A program made the translations under genes and the position numbers. This document shows, in pieces, positions 46,601 through 56,672 of a DNA stretch of 64,000 bases; position 1 is the stretch's first letter; each line of letters starts with the position of its first letter. The notes under the pieces are model-generated. The model was not told the origin of the DNA. It saw nothing but the letters and a program-made list of their open reading frames with translations, and did not search any database. Source of the DNA: Molossus alvarezi (taxonomy: Eukaryota; Chordata; Mammalia; Chiroptera; Molossidae); NCBI GenBank assembly GCA_037176705.1, contig CM073897.1:42224488-42288487 (forward strand), in the 5' to 3' direction.

Positions 46601-47393
46601 CATTCAGCCACAGGGGCCACGTAGCTGGTCGCATACCCTCCGCTCTCTTTCTTTTCCTTACGTCTTGGCGTTCTGATTCTGTTCTTTGGTGAACCAAACG
46701 CTCATGGCAAAATTCTACCTGTCCCTATACCTAATATCGTATAACTAGTAACCCCCAAGGAATGTTTTAAATCAATAAATCTCATGACTATGGGGCTAGA
46801 TCCTCAAGCCCAATATAAAGAAGGCACAAGGAGGTTAAGTGATGCCCTTAAGCCATCAGAGAAAATAACAGACAAGATCATGGGAAAATCTCCCTGGTCT
46901 TGGGTACAGGACATCTCCTGTCCTGTACTTTGGCCCTGAGGCTCCAATCTCTGCCAAGAGAATCGGAGGAAGACAGAGAGTTTGTTTCTTAAGTGGATTT
47001 TCTCTTTGAAAGTCGTTGGTAACGCATCTTTCCTTTGAGAGTGATGATCCTCTGCTAGTGTTTCCTCTTGAGTTTGGGGTGGGTGTGAAGGAGTCTTCAC
47101 CCATCCACAGCTGCCTCTGGGTACATGAAGCTGAAGGTCCGGGGTTGGAGTGACAGTACAAAGGGGAGTGTGGAACCTAGGTTCTCCTTAAGTTACATCT
47201 CTTTTAGATGTATAGCTGGGATGGGAACACTAGGTCCCAAGGGTTCATTTTGCAGAATACCATGAAACCGGTTTCCAAAGTGCCGATACCAGTTGACCCC
47301 ACCCCCACCCCAGCCCCAGGCTGCTTTGTTGGGATATGTCACATCCAAAGTCCACTTACTCCACGGGGACATTTCTGCTTCTCTCCCCCCTAG

Positions 47394-47536
47394 ATGTCAA
47401 CAGCTGGCTGCTCACCTTTGGATTTCAGCTTCACAATGTGATTCCTGGCTATCCCAAGCCAGACATGGATGCCATGGAACCATCCTATGAGCTCGTCCAC
47501 ACACAGATGAAAACTCAGGAGTGGGACAACAGCAAG
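47394..47536 (+). CDS. TENM4: TENM4 coding exon, linker after the Rhs core
   Basis: A 143-bp exon with acceptor CCCCCCTAG at 47385-47393 and donor GTAATC at 47537. It completes the split aspartate and encodes 47 residues: [20 protein letters not shown] then [20 protein letters not shown] and K. In teneurin structures the sequence after the core threads through the shell as a linker and leads to the exposed toxin-like domain. It joins in phase 0 to the last exon (SILGVQ). Confidence 0.95.
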
Positions 47537-47849
47537 GTAATCCGTGCACGAGGCTGCCCACCCCCAGGGCCGTGCAGACACTCCAGGAGTGGGTCCTGCC
47601 TGCTTTTCAGGAAGGTTTGGGCCATTGATAGAAACATGTGTGGTATGTCCACAGCACCTGCCCGAAACTGTTCAGCAAACACCAGTAACCCTGCCCCTGG
47701 CCAGCCGCTGTGGGCCCAGCTGTAACAGCACAGACCCTCAGGAGCCGCATTGCGGAGCTGTGTATGTTGCACTGAGTTTAGAGTTCCAGACACAATGAGC
47801 CTTTGTCACTACCCAGAACAAAAGCACGAAGAAGGAGCGTGCATTCTGC

Positions 47850-48030
47850 AACACAAATGTGACATTTTCTGAGCACCTCCCTGCACCTGGCCTTGCGTGA
47901 GATATTCTGCAGACGTGAACCCAAAGTTATACCCTGGTGTTAGTGTTCTCATTTTACAGATTTCATGCCCGAGGCTTTCCAGTGCCACACGGCACGGAAG
48001 GTGTGGAGCTGAGACTCCAACCCGGACCTG
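47850..48030 (-). repeat. MIR SINE
   Basis: TTCTGAGCACCTCCCTGCAC, TTCTCATTTTACAGATTTCA and GAGCTGAGACTCCAACCC follow reverse MIR. Confidence 0.72.
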
Positions 48031-48629
48031 TCTGTGGATGCTCAAAACATGTTACGTTCTCTGTCTTCCTTTCATGACTCAGCTTCAAAGGCTCGAGAGT
48101 TCTGTAGCTGTAAAGGCCCTTCAGAAACAGTTTCACCCCTCCCTTCAGGCATCCATTTGCGCCCCTCCCCCCACTCCCTCATTCATAAGGTCTGTACGAG
48201 GCTCGTCCAGGCCCCAGGCTGCTGCTGGTGAGAGCAGGACTCAGGCAGGCAGAGACCAGGCCCTCAGGGGGATCCCAGGCTGACTGAGGGGAAAGCAGGG
48301 TGCCAGCTGGCATGCGGCTGGTGGGCGGGAACTTCCACGTGGTCTCTCTCATCCTTGCTGATTCCACCAGGCCTGGGTCCGCTGTCTCCTCCCCCGACTC
48401 CGCCCTCCGCTCTGCTGGCGCCCACAGCTTCCTCTTTCACAGGCTCACCACCCTGCCCTTTAACTCCTGCCTTCTTCCCTGTACTCCGCGGGCCGTGAGC
48501 CCCACGAGGGCGAGTCCTGGGTGTCGTTCGGTACCCAGCAAAGTGCCTGGTCCATACAGTAGGTGCATGGAAAACTTGCGTTGAATGAACCAATGGCTAA
48601 AAGAAGTAAACAGCCCTGTGGAGTAGGCA

Positions 48630-48750
48630 TCCCCCCCTCCCCATTTTACAGTGGGGAGACCAGGGTTCAGAGAGAAGCTTGCCTGAGGTCACGCAGCTGG
48701 AAAATGGCACAAAGTGATGAGAGCCCAAGTCTGTCTGGCCACCAAGCCCG
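48630..48750 (-). repeat. MIR fragment
   Basis: CATTTTACAGTGGGGAGACC, TTGCCTGAGGTCACGCAGCT and AGCCCAAGTCTGTCTGG read as reverse MIR. Confidence 0.75.
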
Positions 48751-48882
48751 CCCTCGGGCTGCTGCCCCCTGCCACCCTAGGCCTGCCCCCTGCCCCTCTT
48801 CAGTCCCCCTGTCGCTCTGGGCAGCCCGATGCCCACAGCACTGCCTGTTCCCAGGCCTGATCCCAGCGGCTCAGCTCTTCCA

Positions 48883-48900
48883 GCGCCACCAGGGGGCCCC
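48883..48900 (+). promoter_or_regulatory. CTCF-like motif, 15 of 18
   Basis: GCGCCACCAGGGGGCCCC against YGRCCASYAGRKGGCRSY matches at 15 of 18, including the complete CCASYAGRKGGC core. Plus orientation. Prediction only. Confidence 0.45.
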
Positions 48901-48939
48901 TCCCCCACGCAGAGCCCCAGCTCTGACAGCCTGTTTGCC

Positions 48940-49140
48940 AACCTGGCCTGTCAATGAATTATTGATTTCTGCCCTTGGCAGGCATCAGAGATCTTTGTTG
49001 TTGAGCACTCCGGCTTTCGTGAAACTCTAGGAAATAATTGTTCGCAGACAGGGTTCTATTAATTATAAAGAGGGCTTAATTTCAGTGAGGAGCCGATGGG
49101 CCTGTTGCTAAAGACATTTCCCCGGGTTGCTGATAAGGCC
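48940..49140. promoter_or_regulatory. Candidate intronic regulatory element (unproven)
   Basis: Repeat-free block with CTGTCAATGAATTATTGATT, GGGTTCTATTAATTATAAAG and AGGGCTTAATTTCAGTGAGG. Dense homeodomain/PBX-like words just downstream of a CTCF-like motif. A second AT-rich portion (about 49290-49360) may be part of it. Confidence 0.35.
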
Positions 49141-50100
49141 CCAGGGCCGGCTGCTCTGCGGAGCTCCTGAGCCACAGGAGGGACAGGTAGGTAGTGTGCC
49201 AGGAAGATAGGGCCCAAAGTGTCCCCCAAAGCAGCCGAGGGCAGGGACGCCTGAGGATCCCCCAGGAAGCACTTTGGGGCAGAGCCCCTACTTGAAAATC
49301 ATTTATAAACACAGCAGAAAGCAATAAGGCAGAGTGAGCGGCTTTATATAAATCACCGCTTGTCATCTCACCGAGCCTCCTTGCCGAGAATGCATTTCTT
49401 GCTGTTCCTCCCTCTCACATCACCCCCTCGTCCTCAGTCCCAGCTCAAACATGAGTTTGTCCTTGAACCCCAGCTTCCCGCCTCACTCCTCCACCTCCAG
49501 GGAGGCACCTGAGCCTTGTCCGCTCTCCCGGCCCAGAGCCCTTCCTTGAAATGGAGCCTCTGCAGTCAGACAGACCTGGTGGGGAGGCTGACTCGGCTAT
49601 TTGGAGGGCCAGCCACACCCTCCTGGAGCTAGTTGTCTCAGGTGTAGCGTCGGGATCGGAACAGTCATGCAGAGTCACCGTGGAGATGAACTGAGACACA
49701 GGATGCGAATCCTTTCGCCCCCAGCCCAGGAGGGGTCAGCAACAGCTGTCACTGCTCCGAGGCCACTGGTGCTCACGTTGACCGCACCGTTTTGTCGTCC
49801 CGTCTGTCTTTCCCACCACGCGATGCGTTTTTCCAGGGTAGGACGGTGTCTGACTCATCGTCATGTCCCCAGTGCCCAGGAGAGAAGATGCTCCCCGAGC
49901 AGTTTCAGAGTGATGATGGGTGCAGGATGGATAGAGGATGGCTGGCTGTCCTAGTGATCCGGAGTAGAGCCACATGCTACAGCTTAATACATACATATAG
50001 ATCTGACTTAGTTATGTAAACAGATTCTCCAGGCCCTTGAGTTTTATTTTTTTCCTTTGTCTCACTCTCTTCTTCTCTCCCCCCCCCCTCTGCTCATCAG

Positions 50101-50859
50101 TCTATCCTCGGGGTACAGTGCGAAGTGCAGAAACAGCTCAAGGCCTTCGTCACCCTAGAACGTTTCGACCAGCTCTATGGCTCAACAGTCACCAGCTGCC
50201 AACAGACCCCTAAGACCAAGACATTTGCATCCAGTGGCTCTGTCTTCGGCAAGGGGGTCAAGTTTGCGTTGAAGGACGGCCGAGTGACCACAGACATCAT
50301 TAGTGTGGCCAACGAGGATGGGCGGAGGATTGCCGCCATCCTGAACAACGCCCACTACCTGGAGAACCTGCACTTCACCATCGACGGGGTGGACACCCAC
50401 TACTTCGTGAAGCCAGGGCCTTCGGAAGGTGACCTGGCCATCCTGGGCCTCAGTGGGGGGCGGCGAACCCTGGAGAACGGGGTCAACGTCACCGTGTCCC
50501 AGATGAACACGATGCTCAACGGCAGGACTAGACGCTACACAGACATTCAGCTCCAGTTCGGGGCACTGTGCTTGCACGCCCGCTACGGGACGACGCTGGA
50601 TGAGGAGAAGGCGCGGGTGCTGGAGCTGGCCCGGCAGCGAGCCGTGCGCCAGGCATGGGCCCGCGAGCGGCAGCGACTCCGGGAAGGGGAGGAGGGCCTG
50701 CGGGCCTGGACGGAGGGGGAGAAGCAGCAGGCACTGACCACAGGGCGGGTTCAAGGCTATGATGGCTTCTTTGTGATCTCTGTCGAGCAGTACCCGGAAC
50801 TGTCAGACAGCGCCAACAACATCCACTTCATGAGACAGAGTGAGATGGGCCGAAGGTGA
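50101..50859 (+). CDS. TENM4: TENM4 last coding exon: ABD-like and Tox-GHH-like C-terminus
   Basis: The acceptor is TGCTCATCAG at 50091-50100. The frame runs 252 residues from [20 protein letters not shown] to the TGA at 50857-50859. The first ~110 residues ([40 protein letters not shown]) match the teneurin antibiotic-binding-domain-like region. Then come NGVNVTVSQ with a sequon, [15 protein letters not shown], and a long charged helix ([20 protein letters not shown]) of the Tox-GHH fold derived from bacterial polymorphic toxins. The ending [20 protein letters not shown] then EMGRR is the teneurin-4 C-terminus as I know it; TENM1 to TENM3 end differently. In teneurins this domain is displayed outside the shell. 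No lesion seen. Confidence 0.97.
   Translation, partial: SILGVQCEVQKQLKAFVTLERFDQLYGSTVTSCQQTPKTKTFASSGSVFGKGVKFALKDGRVTTDIISVANEDGRRIAAILNNAHYLENLHFTIDGVDTHYFVKPGPSEGDLAILGLSGGRRTLENGVNVTVSQMNTMLNGRTRRYTDIQLQFGALCLHARYGTTLDEEKARVLELARQRAVRQAWARERQRLREGEEGLRAWTEGEKQQALTTGRVQGYDGFFVISVEQYPELSDSANNIHFMRQSEMGRR
50725..50856 (+). other. TENM4: Teneurin C-terminal associated peptide (TCAP-4) coding segment
   Basis: The last 44 codons encode a 41-residue peptide starting [16 protein letters not shown], ending RQSEM, then GRR. Established work on teneurins describes this CRF-like peptide as releasable after a basic residue (here K just upstream) and amidated at the glycine of GRR. The processing signal is intact. 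Whether it is released in this species is not shown by sequence. Confidence 0.85.
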
Positions 50860-50933
50860 CAGAGAAGACCGTGGCCTGGACTTCTTGCCAAAGACAGCTA
50901 CTCTTTTGTGGCCGCACACCTGACTGTGTTGTA

Positions 50934-50937
<4 letters not shown>

Positions 50938-50964
<27 letters not shown>
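50938..50964 (+). repeat. A27 tract in the proximal 3' UTR
   Basis: Twenty-seven consecutive A about 80 bases after the stop. It is genome-encoded and could be mistaken for a poly(A) tail by oligo-dT priming. Confidence 0.96.
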
Positions 50965-52961
50965 CTTTTTTTAACAAGTGCAGAAAAGAAACAAAAAAAA
51001 AAAGATACTGGTTGCATTGTAACTCATGCAACATCCTTTTTTTAAAGAACAGAAAAGAAAAACACAAAATTGGCCTTCATACATTTTTTGCAAAGATCAG
51101 AAGGTATTTTTTTTCTGTAGTGTGATCACAATGAAAACTTTATTGTCTTTTGTTCCCTTTTCCTTGAGGAGTTTTCCTTGTTGTTTGGGGTACATTTCTC
51201 CTCTCAGATGCATCTCCTAGGGTGCGTCCTTGTCTGTCCCTCGGTACCCAGTGTGATGTGAGACATGAATGTCTGTGCTAACTTGTCTCATGTGCAACCC
51301 TTTCCTCCATGGGGGTCGGGCAGGAGCAAGGGGTGCAGGTAACAGGCCAGTAACAAACCTCTGAGGGGGCCTGGAAGGAGGGTCCGCAGACCTGAGGATC
51401 CCTGGCTAAGCTCCCGCAGACACGTGATGGCTTTTTATTCACTGTGTCCCATGCCTCTGGTGGACCACAGATGGCTTCATCTTTCTCCGGGGAGTTTCAT
51501 GATGCCATCCAGCACCTCTTTCGAGCTGCCCCAGACTCCTGTTCAAGCTTTATATTTTGATGCTAAATGAAACCCCTTACCCCTTTTGCAAATCCTGTGT
51601 AGTCGTTGATGCCACCCTCATGCTGGGAAGGAGAAAGTGTCTCCCAGGTCCTTTCCCCCAGGCTGGTGACATAACATCCTGGGGCTGAGAGCCTCGTCCT
51701 CCCCAAGATGCAGAGGTGCCCGGGATGGCTGTGGCTGCTTGGTCCTCCTACGATACTCCTTATTCATCTCCTCTTCCCTCCCAAAGTCAGATGTGAGAAC
51801 CAGCACTGCGTAGCAAGCCCGCAGCGTGGCACCGTGTCCAGGGAGGGGAAGGCCACCCGTGGCAAAGAGATGGCAGTGGTGGCAAGGGCACCAGCCTGCC
51901 TTCCTAGGTGAAGCCCTCTCCCCATGGCCGGTCATCACCCTCCACTGCTCGGCTGCCACCACTGAGAAGTAGGAGTGTGGAGAGAGGTGCTCGGTGGCCT
52001 TTGATTCTGGAAAGATGTTTAAGAAAGAGTCAGCCAAAGAGAGGAAGGCATGAGCCAAGCCTCCTTCCAACCGGCGTCCGAAGGCCCCTCTGCCTTCCCT
52101 GCGGGCTCACCGCAGAGCTGCAGGCAGCGGGAGACGCCATCAGGAAGCTCCCATGACGTTATTCCTGAGCAACCTCCCCCTAGGGCAGCCCAGCCAGGGT
52201 CTTCAAGAAAGTCTGGAAAGAGCTACTTTGGGGCAGCCTGGTGATGTCATGCAACCCCCCCCCCCCAGGATTGGGGGCCGTTCCTGAGGCTGGTGCCCAT
52301 GGATCCTGGAGACCAGGCTACGGCTGTCCTGTGCAGACCTGTGCCTGAGGTCATTAGGAAGAGTGGGCATGCCCAGGGAGAGGCAGCAGCCAACCGGGCC
52401 AGAGGAAGCATGGAGGGGAGGGATTGTGACAGCAAGAGCTAGGAGCTTCTTGTCCCCAGTCATCTGCCTAATGACCATCGTCATTACCACTCACAGGAGG
52501 CTCTGGGAGACCAGGAGGGGAAGCCAAATGCTTCCTTTTGAGCTGGGCTTCTTAGAAAATGGGACTTTTATGGGTTACATTTACATTCCGTGTGGAAAAT
52601 GAATTCTGAGTCTGCGCTGTTCCCCGTGGCAACCTTGTTGGACTGATAAGCTCATGGCACCTTTATAGCCTTACTCACAGAGTCTTCAGAATATTACACA
52701 AGTTAATGAAACCAGGAAGGTCTCTCGCTGCATGCGAATAGGAGCGGCGTAGCCTGGGTTCCGCCTGGCAGAGGTAGGCGCCCGCAGCTCCTCGGGAGAG
52801 GAGGTTTCGCCTTATGTTATCCCACTGGGACCAGAGGGTGTGTTTCTCTAAGTGCTCTTCCTATTTCCAAAAAACGTCTCGCTGCTGCGACAGTGCACCC
52901 TGACCCGTTTGTCCACGGCTGCCCGGTGCCTCTGGGTCCAGAGCTCCACTGAGTCGGACAC

Positions 52962-52979
52962 AGCGCCCCCTGGCTGCCC
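52962..52979 (-). promoter_or_regulatory. CTCF-like motif, 15 of 18
   Basis: AGCGCCCCCTGGCTGCCC on the + strand reads as a minus-strand CTCF site with a full AGGGGGCGCT core and mismatches at the flank. Confidence 0.4.
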
Positions 52980-55251
52980 GGGATGCGGCGGGAGCTAGTG
53001 GTGGGCTCCCAGCCAGCAGGATCATTCTCAGAGGGGATGGAAAACAGCTTGGCCTGCAGAACACGGCTTTTTATCCAAAATAGATGTACGCCTCTCAAAA
53101 TATACTCTTGACATAGGGGTCCTTGGGCAATAGGCCTAGTTGACATAGGGGCCCTTCAATAGGCCTTAGCTGATCAGCTCCATCCTGGCTGCCTGACATC
53201 AGTCAAGACCTGCTGAGGACATCCACTTGGAGGCCAGAGACAGAATGAGGGCCAGGGAGTCATGGCCCTTCACCCCCCAACCCTCTGATCCTCTACCACC
53301 ACCCCACCAAAGTAACAGTGTGGACTTTTAAAGATCAAAAACACAGAATTATTGAGTGTCCCTTTCCTTACATGATTGATGTTATATTTTTCCTGGGTTA
53401 CGTACCACCGCAGAGGCCCAGCTTCTGCGCAGGGAGAAGCTGAAGTATCCCCAAGCTTTAGAGAGAGGATCTCGGGTGTGGAGTCAGTAGCGTTAGCACC
53501 TCAGTGTCACAGTGACGCTGCTGCTTCCAGAGCCAGGCTTCTGGCCTCGGTGGTGGCGGCTGGTTTGGAGTTGGTTCCATTCGGGCTGGCAGGTGACTCT
53601 GTGCCCCCTCTCAGTCCATCCTCCTGCTGAGACCAGCAACCCCCATCTCGCAGCGAGAGCAAGCCCGCAGGCACCAGCCAGAGGTCCTGTGCCTAGGTAG
53701 TGACCCCAGGCATCAAATCCCATCTTTGATGGCACCTGCCCTGTGGCACTAACCAACCAAAATGTTTCCATGCCCCGGAGCACCCAGCCCTCCTTCCCTG
53801 GCCCAGGTTCTTGATTCTGCAGGATGTCAGCTTCTGACCCTAGAAAAAGGTTTATTTTGGAAGAGTTCTCCCCTACCCTCCACGGCTGCCATCAGCCCTC
53901 GTCCTCAGACCTCTGCCGTCACTGGAAATAAGACTGCAATGATGGCCCCAACTTCATTTTTTATAGGATGAGATTTCCTTTTCACCCCACCTCCAGATAT
54001 AGCTCTGGAAGGCAGGGTTTGAAACGGTCCTTAAGAAACTGACCAGAGGTGGAGGTGGCCAGGAGGTGTGCTTCCAAACAGTCAGGTGGGCTGGGCTGGG
54101 CGCAGAAGGCCATGGCGAGGCGAGGAAAGTGAGGGACACTGGGCAGTGATTTATAGGCACATAACAGCCATCAGATGTTTGTTAAAATGCAGGGCCTCTC
54201 AGCTACGACTCCTAAGCACCACCTGTGTGGACGGCAGGCGTCTCCACTGTGCAGAGGTGAGGTGCTCGGTGTGAAACCTCAGATCGCGGATTCACTCTGC
54301 AGCCTGTGTCTGCGGCGGCCGCGTGGCGAGGCCAGCGGTGCTGAGCCTAGGGCCCAGGAGGAAGGAGCCACCAGGCCTCAGCGGGTCCCTGGCTTTGGGG
54401 TTTGAGCTCCCAGTGCTCAAAGTCAAGTCTCTTCTCCATTCCTCACGGCAACCACGACCCCCAGGTCATGGCTTCTGGTCCTGGGGTGGAGCCCACCTTC
54501 TGAGGGGTCCCAGAAACCACCTGCTCTCTCCTTGGGACCCTCAGTGGGACTAAACACCCTCCGTGAAAGGCTCCTGGCTCCCAGCTAAGTGTGCACACGG
54601 GTCTGTGTTTGACTGGAGAGGAGGGGGTTCCAAGAAGGAACTCTGGAGTTCAAGGCCCTTTCATTTAACCTTCAGAAACAGCAAACTCATTTTAAAGACT
54701 CATTGCTCAGGTGATAGAAACTGTATCCTCTCTAACCTTTTTACATTCTCAAAAACCAGCCTTGTGTGCTTGACCGCCCCCGGCAGCGGTGAGCTCTTAG
54801 GTTTCATCATGAATGTGCAAGATCAGAGTGGGGCCAACATTGGGTTTCTTACCCCCTCTGGAATGCCAAAAGCATGATACTGGGCCACCCCTGGGTCCCC
54901 CAAGAAAATGTGATTGAGTCTGAGGGCAAACTGCCAACAGAGAACCAAGCCCCAGGCAGCTCAGCTGTCTTGTCAGAAGCTGGGTCACAGATGTCTGGCA
55001 GTGCCCAGCAGCCCAGGCTTCACCCCAGAACCCCACTTTTCTAAACCTGCCTGTTCTCGAAGACTTCTGAACCCGCAGCTTCGGCAGGACTCTCCCGAGC
55101 TGCCTCTGGATGACCAACACTGGAGACTCTGGCCTTACCATGTGGAACTAGTTTTCCCGAAGTCTGGAACTCATTTTGAGAAGTTTTTTTCTCAACACTT
55201 TTGTGTTTCTAACACTGTATTCCTGACTGTGTAAATACGGACAAGGCTGTA

Positions 55252-55257
55252 AATAAA
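55252..55257 (+). terminator. TENM4: Proximal poly(A) signal AATAAA
   Basis: AATAAA in GCTGTAAATAAATGCAGATG, preceded by TGTAAATA-like upstream elements. An A-rich rather than GU-rich stretch follows, so it is probably the weaker of two. Confidence 0.55.
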
Positions 55258-55342
55258 TGCAGATGTAGATACCTTCTAGGGAAAAAAAAGAAAAGGCATA
55301 AAAAACAAAACCAGAAGTGACCCCGTGTAGCCTTCGTTGACA

Positions 55343-55348
55343 AATAAA
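55343..55348 (+). terminator. TENM4: Distal poly(A) signal AATAAA, likely gene end
   Basis: AATAAA in GACAAATAAAAGACTATTTT, followed within 40 bases by GTGTTTAAAGGTGTCGG and CCTTTGTTTGG, a normal GU/U-rich downstream element. Cleavage is expected near 55362-55370. Confidence 0.8.
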
Positions 55349-56224
55349 AGACTATTTTGTGTTTAAAGGTGTCGGATGGCCTTTGTTTGGAGAGGAGTGA
55401 GTGCCAGAGTCGGCCCTTCTAGAGGCTGCAGCTCTCGGGGTGACCTGCAGGTCGCTGGTCCTTGGCCCCGAGGTCCCTCTTACTCCCTCCAGGTGACAGC
55501 TGTCATGGAGAGTCATTGCCAGAGGACACAAGATGCTGGGGCTTAACGTACAAATGTCAAAGTACCGCTGACACCAGCTATGTCCCATCACTCCCCAGGT
55601 CACATCCCAGTGACTGTCCTTCCTGGCCTGGGGACAGACTGTAAGGCGTGGGACAGCCGGACACTACCCGGAAGAGACTGCCCGTGTGCTGCCCGGGCAC
55701 AGAGCTGTCCACGATGCCACAGGTGGTCCCCAGGGCTGTCACCAGTAGCACTTTCAAGCATAAATGAATGCATAGTCATCATACAAATTATTATAACCAC
55801 ATCACACAACTTGGGGGAAAAAAGGAAGAAAATTACAACTGTTCATAATTTTTTCCTCTGTATATTCTTAATGTAGCTTTTTCTTTCAAACAAAAAAATC
55901 TAAAGTAATGGCCGCACACAGGTAATTTTTCACTCCACTTTTCTCAACCTCGCGTTTAGCCACTCAGTTCTGGAATTCCCAGAGGACAGCTGGTCACTCC
56001 GGAAGGCGCCTGTGCTCCACTCCGCTCTGGTGTGAATGGCAAACCTCATACAAATTCGGTAACAGGCAGGACTAGGAGCAGAAGGCTCCCTGCTCTGGGG
56101 CAGCCCCCAGCCCAGCACTGGGAGGAGCATCAGGCGTTGGGCCCCTTCCCGCCAGGCAACCCTGAGCTCGTGGGCACTGCTGCCCAGACCTTCACTCTGG
56201 TGTGGTGCCAGGAGGCACCTGCAG

Positions 56225-56345
56225 TGGTACGAAATCCTGCTTTAGGAGTCAGGCAAACTGGGGGCAGAACCTGGCGCTGGCACTTACTGTGCGATCTTAA
56301 GCAAGTCGTGTAACCCCCTGAGGCTGGGTCTTGCATCTATAATGA
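56225..56345 (+). repeat. MIR fragment
   Basis: GGCGCTGGCACTTACTGTGC, GATCTTAAGCAAGTCGTGTA and CTGAGGCTGGGTCTTGCATC follow the forward MIR. Confidence 0.68.
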
Positions 56346-56503
56346 GGTACAGAACCTCCGTGCCACCGCTCAGATCATCTTAAAGGAGAGGGTAAGTCAT
56401 GCCACGCATTGCTCAGGGCACAGCAGGTCTTCACCCAAGTACATGTCCTACCTCACCTCTCCCTCCGTCTCCCTCGCAAAGTCTGGTGCTCCTCCTACAA
56501 CAC

Positions 56504-56672
56504 CAGCAGCTCTCGAACTGGGCCTGCATCAGATTCACCTGGAGGGCTATGGCAGCAGCTGGCCGGCCCACCTGGAGTCCAAATCAGTGGGTCTGCCGTG
56601 CAGCCCCCTAGTGTGCATTTCCAACGTGTTTCCGGGGGACACTGATGCCCCTTCCGGCTCTGAGAACCGCTG
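56504..56672 (+). mobile_element. MER5A-type hAT MITE
   Basis: Starts CAGCAGCTCTCGAACTGGGC with CATCAGATTCACCTGGAGGG and ends TCTGAGAACCGCTG, the inverted terminus. Length 169 bp, close to the family's usual size. Target duplication too eroded to read. Confidence 0.72.

Larger units (their letters stand above)
42029..47393 (+). other. TENM4: TENM4 intron
   Basis: A 5.4-kb GT-AG intron (GTGAGG ... CCCCCCTAG) splitting an aspartate codon after one base. It contains two tRNA-derived SINEs of different type (43227 minus, 43779 plus), a long CT microsatellite, MIR pieces (45580) and an L2-like block (about 46160-46600). The frame runs open for 60 codons past the donor, but that read-through has no family match. 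The stretch 44400-45560 is unique with no clear signal. Confidence 0.85.
47537..50100 (+). other. TENM4: TENM4 last intron
   Basis: A 2.6-kb GT-AG intron in phase 0 (GTAATC ... TGCTCATCAG). MIR pieces lie at 47850 and 48630. A CTCF-like motif (48883) is followed by an AT-rich unique block (48940-49140) that resembles a regulatory element. The tract from 50078 to 50090 is a C-rich polypyrimidine stretch before the acceptor. Confidence 0.85.
50860..55366 (+). other. TENM4: TENM4 3' UTR
   Basis: Non-coding sequence from the stop to the expected cleavage site about 18 bases after the distal AATAAA. Its length of about 4.5 kb is in line with the long 3' UTR known for TENM4. It opens with long A-runs (50938-50964 and 50991-51003), contains a C12 run (52255-52266), a CTCF-like motif (52962) and a MER5-like fragment near 54175-54270. 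No SINE has inserted here, in contrast to the introns, which suggests constraint. The 3' edge is inferred from the signals. Confidence 0.8.

Noticed and set aside
50182..50754. 190-codon antisense frame opposite the last TENM4 exon
   Set aside because: A shadow of the conserved coding exon on the other strand.
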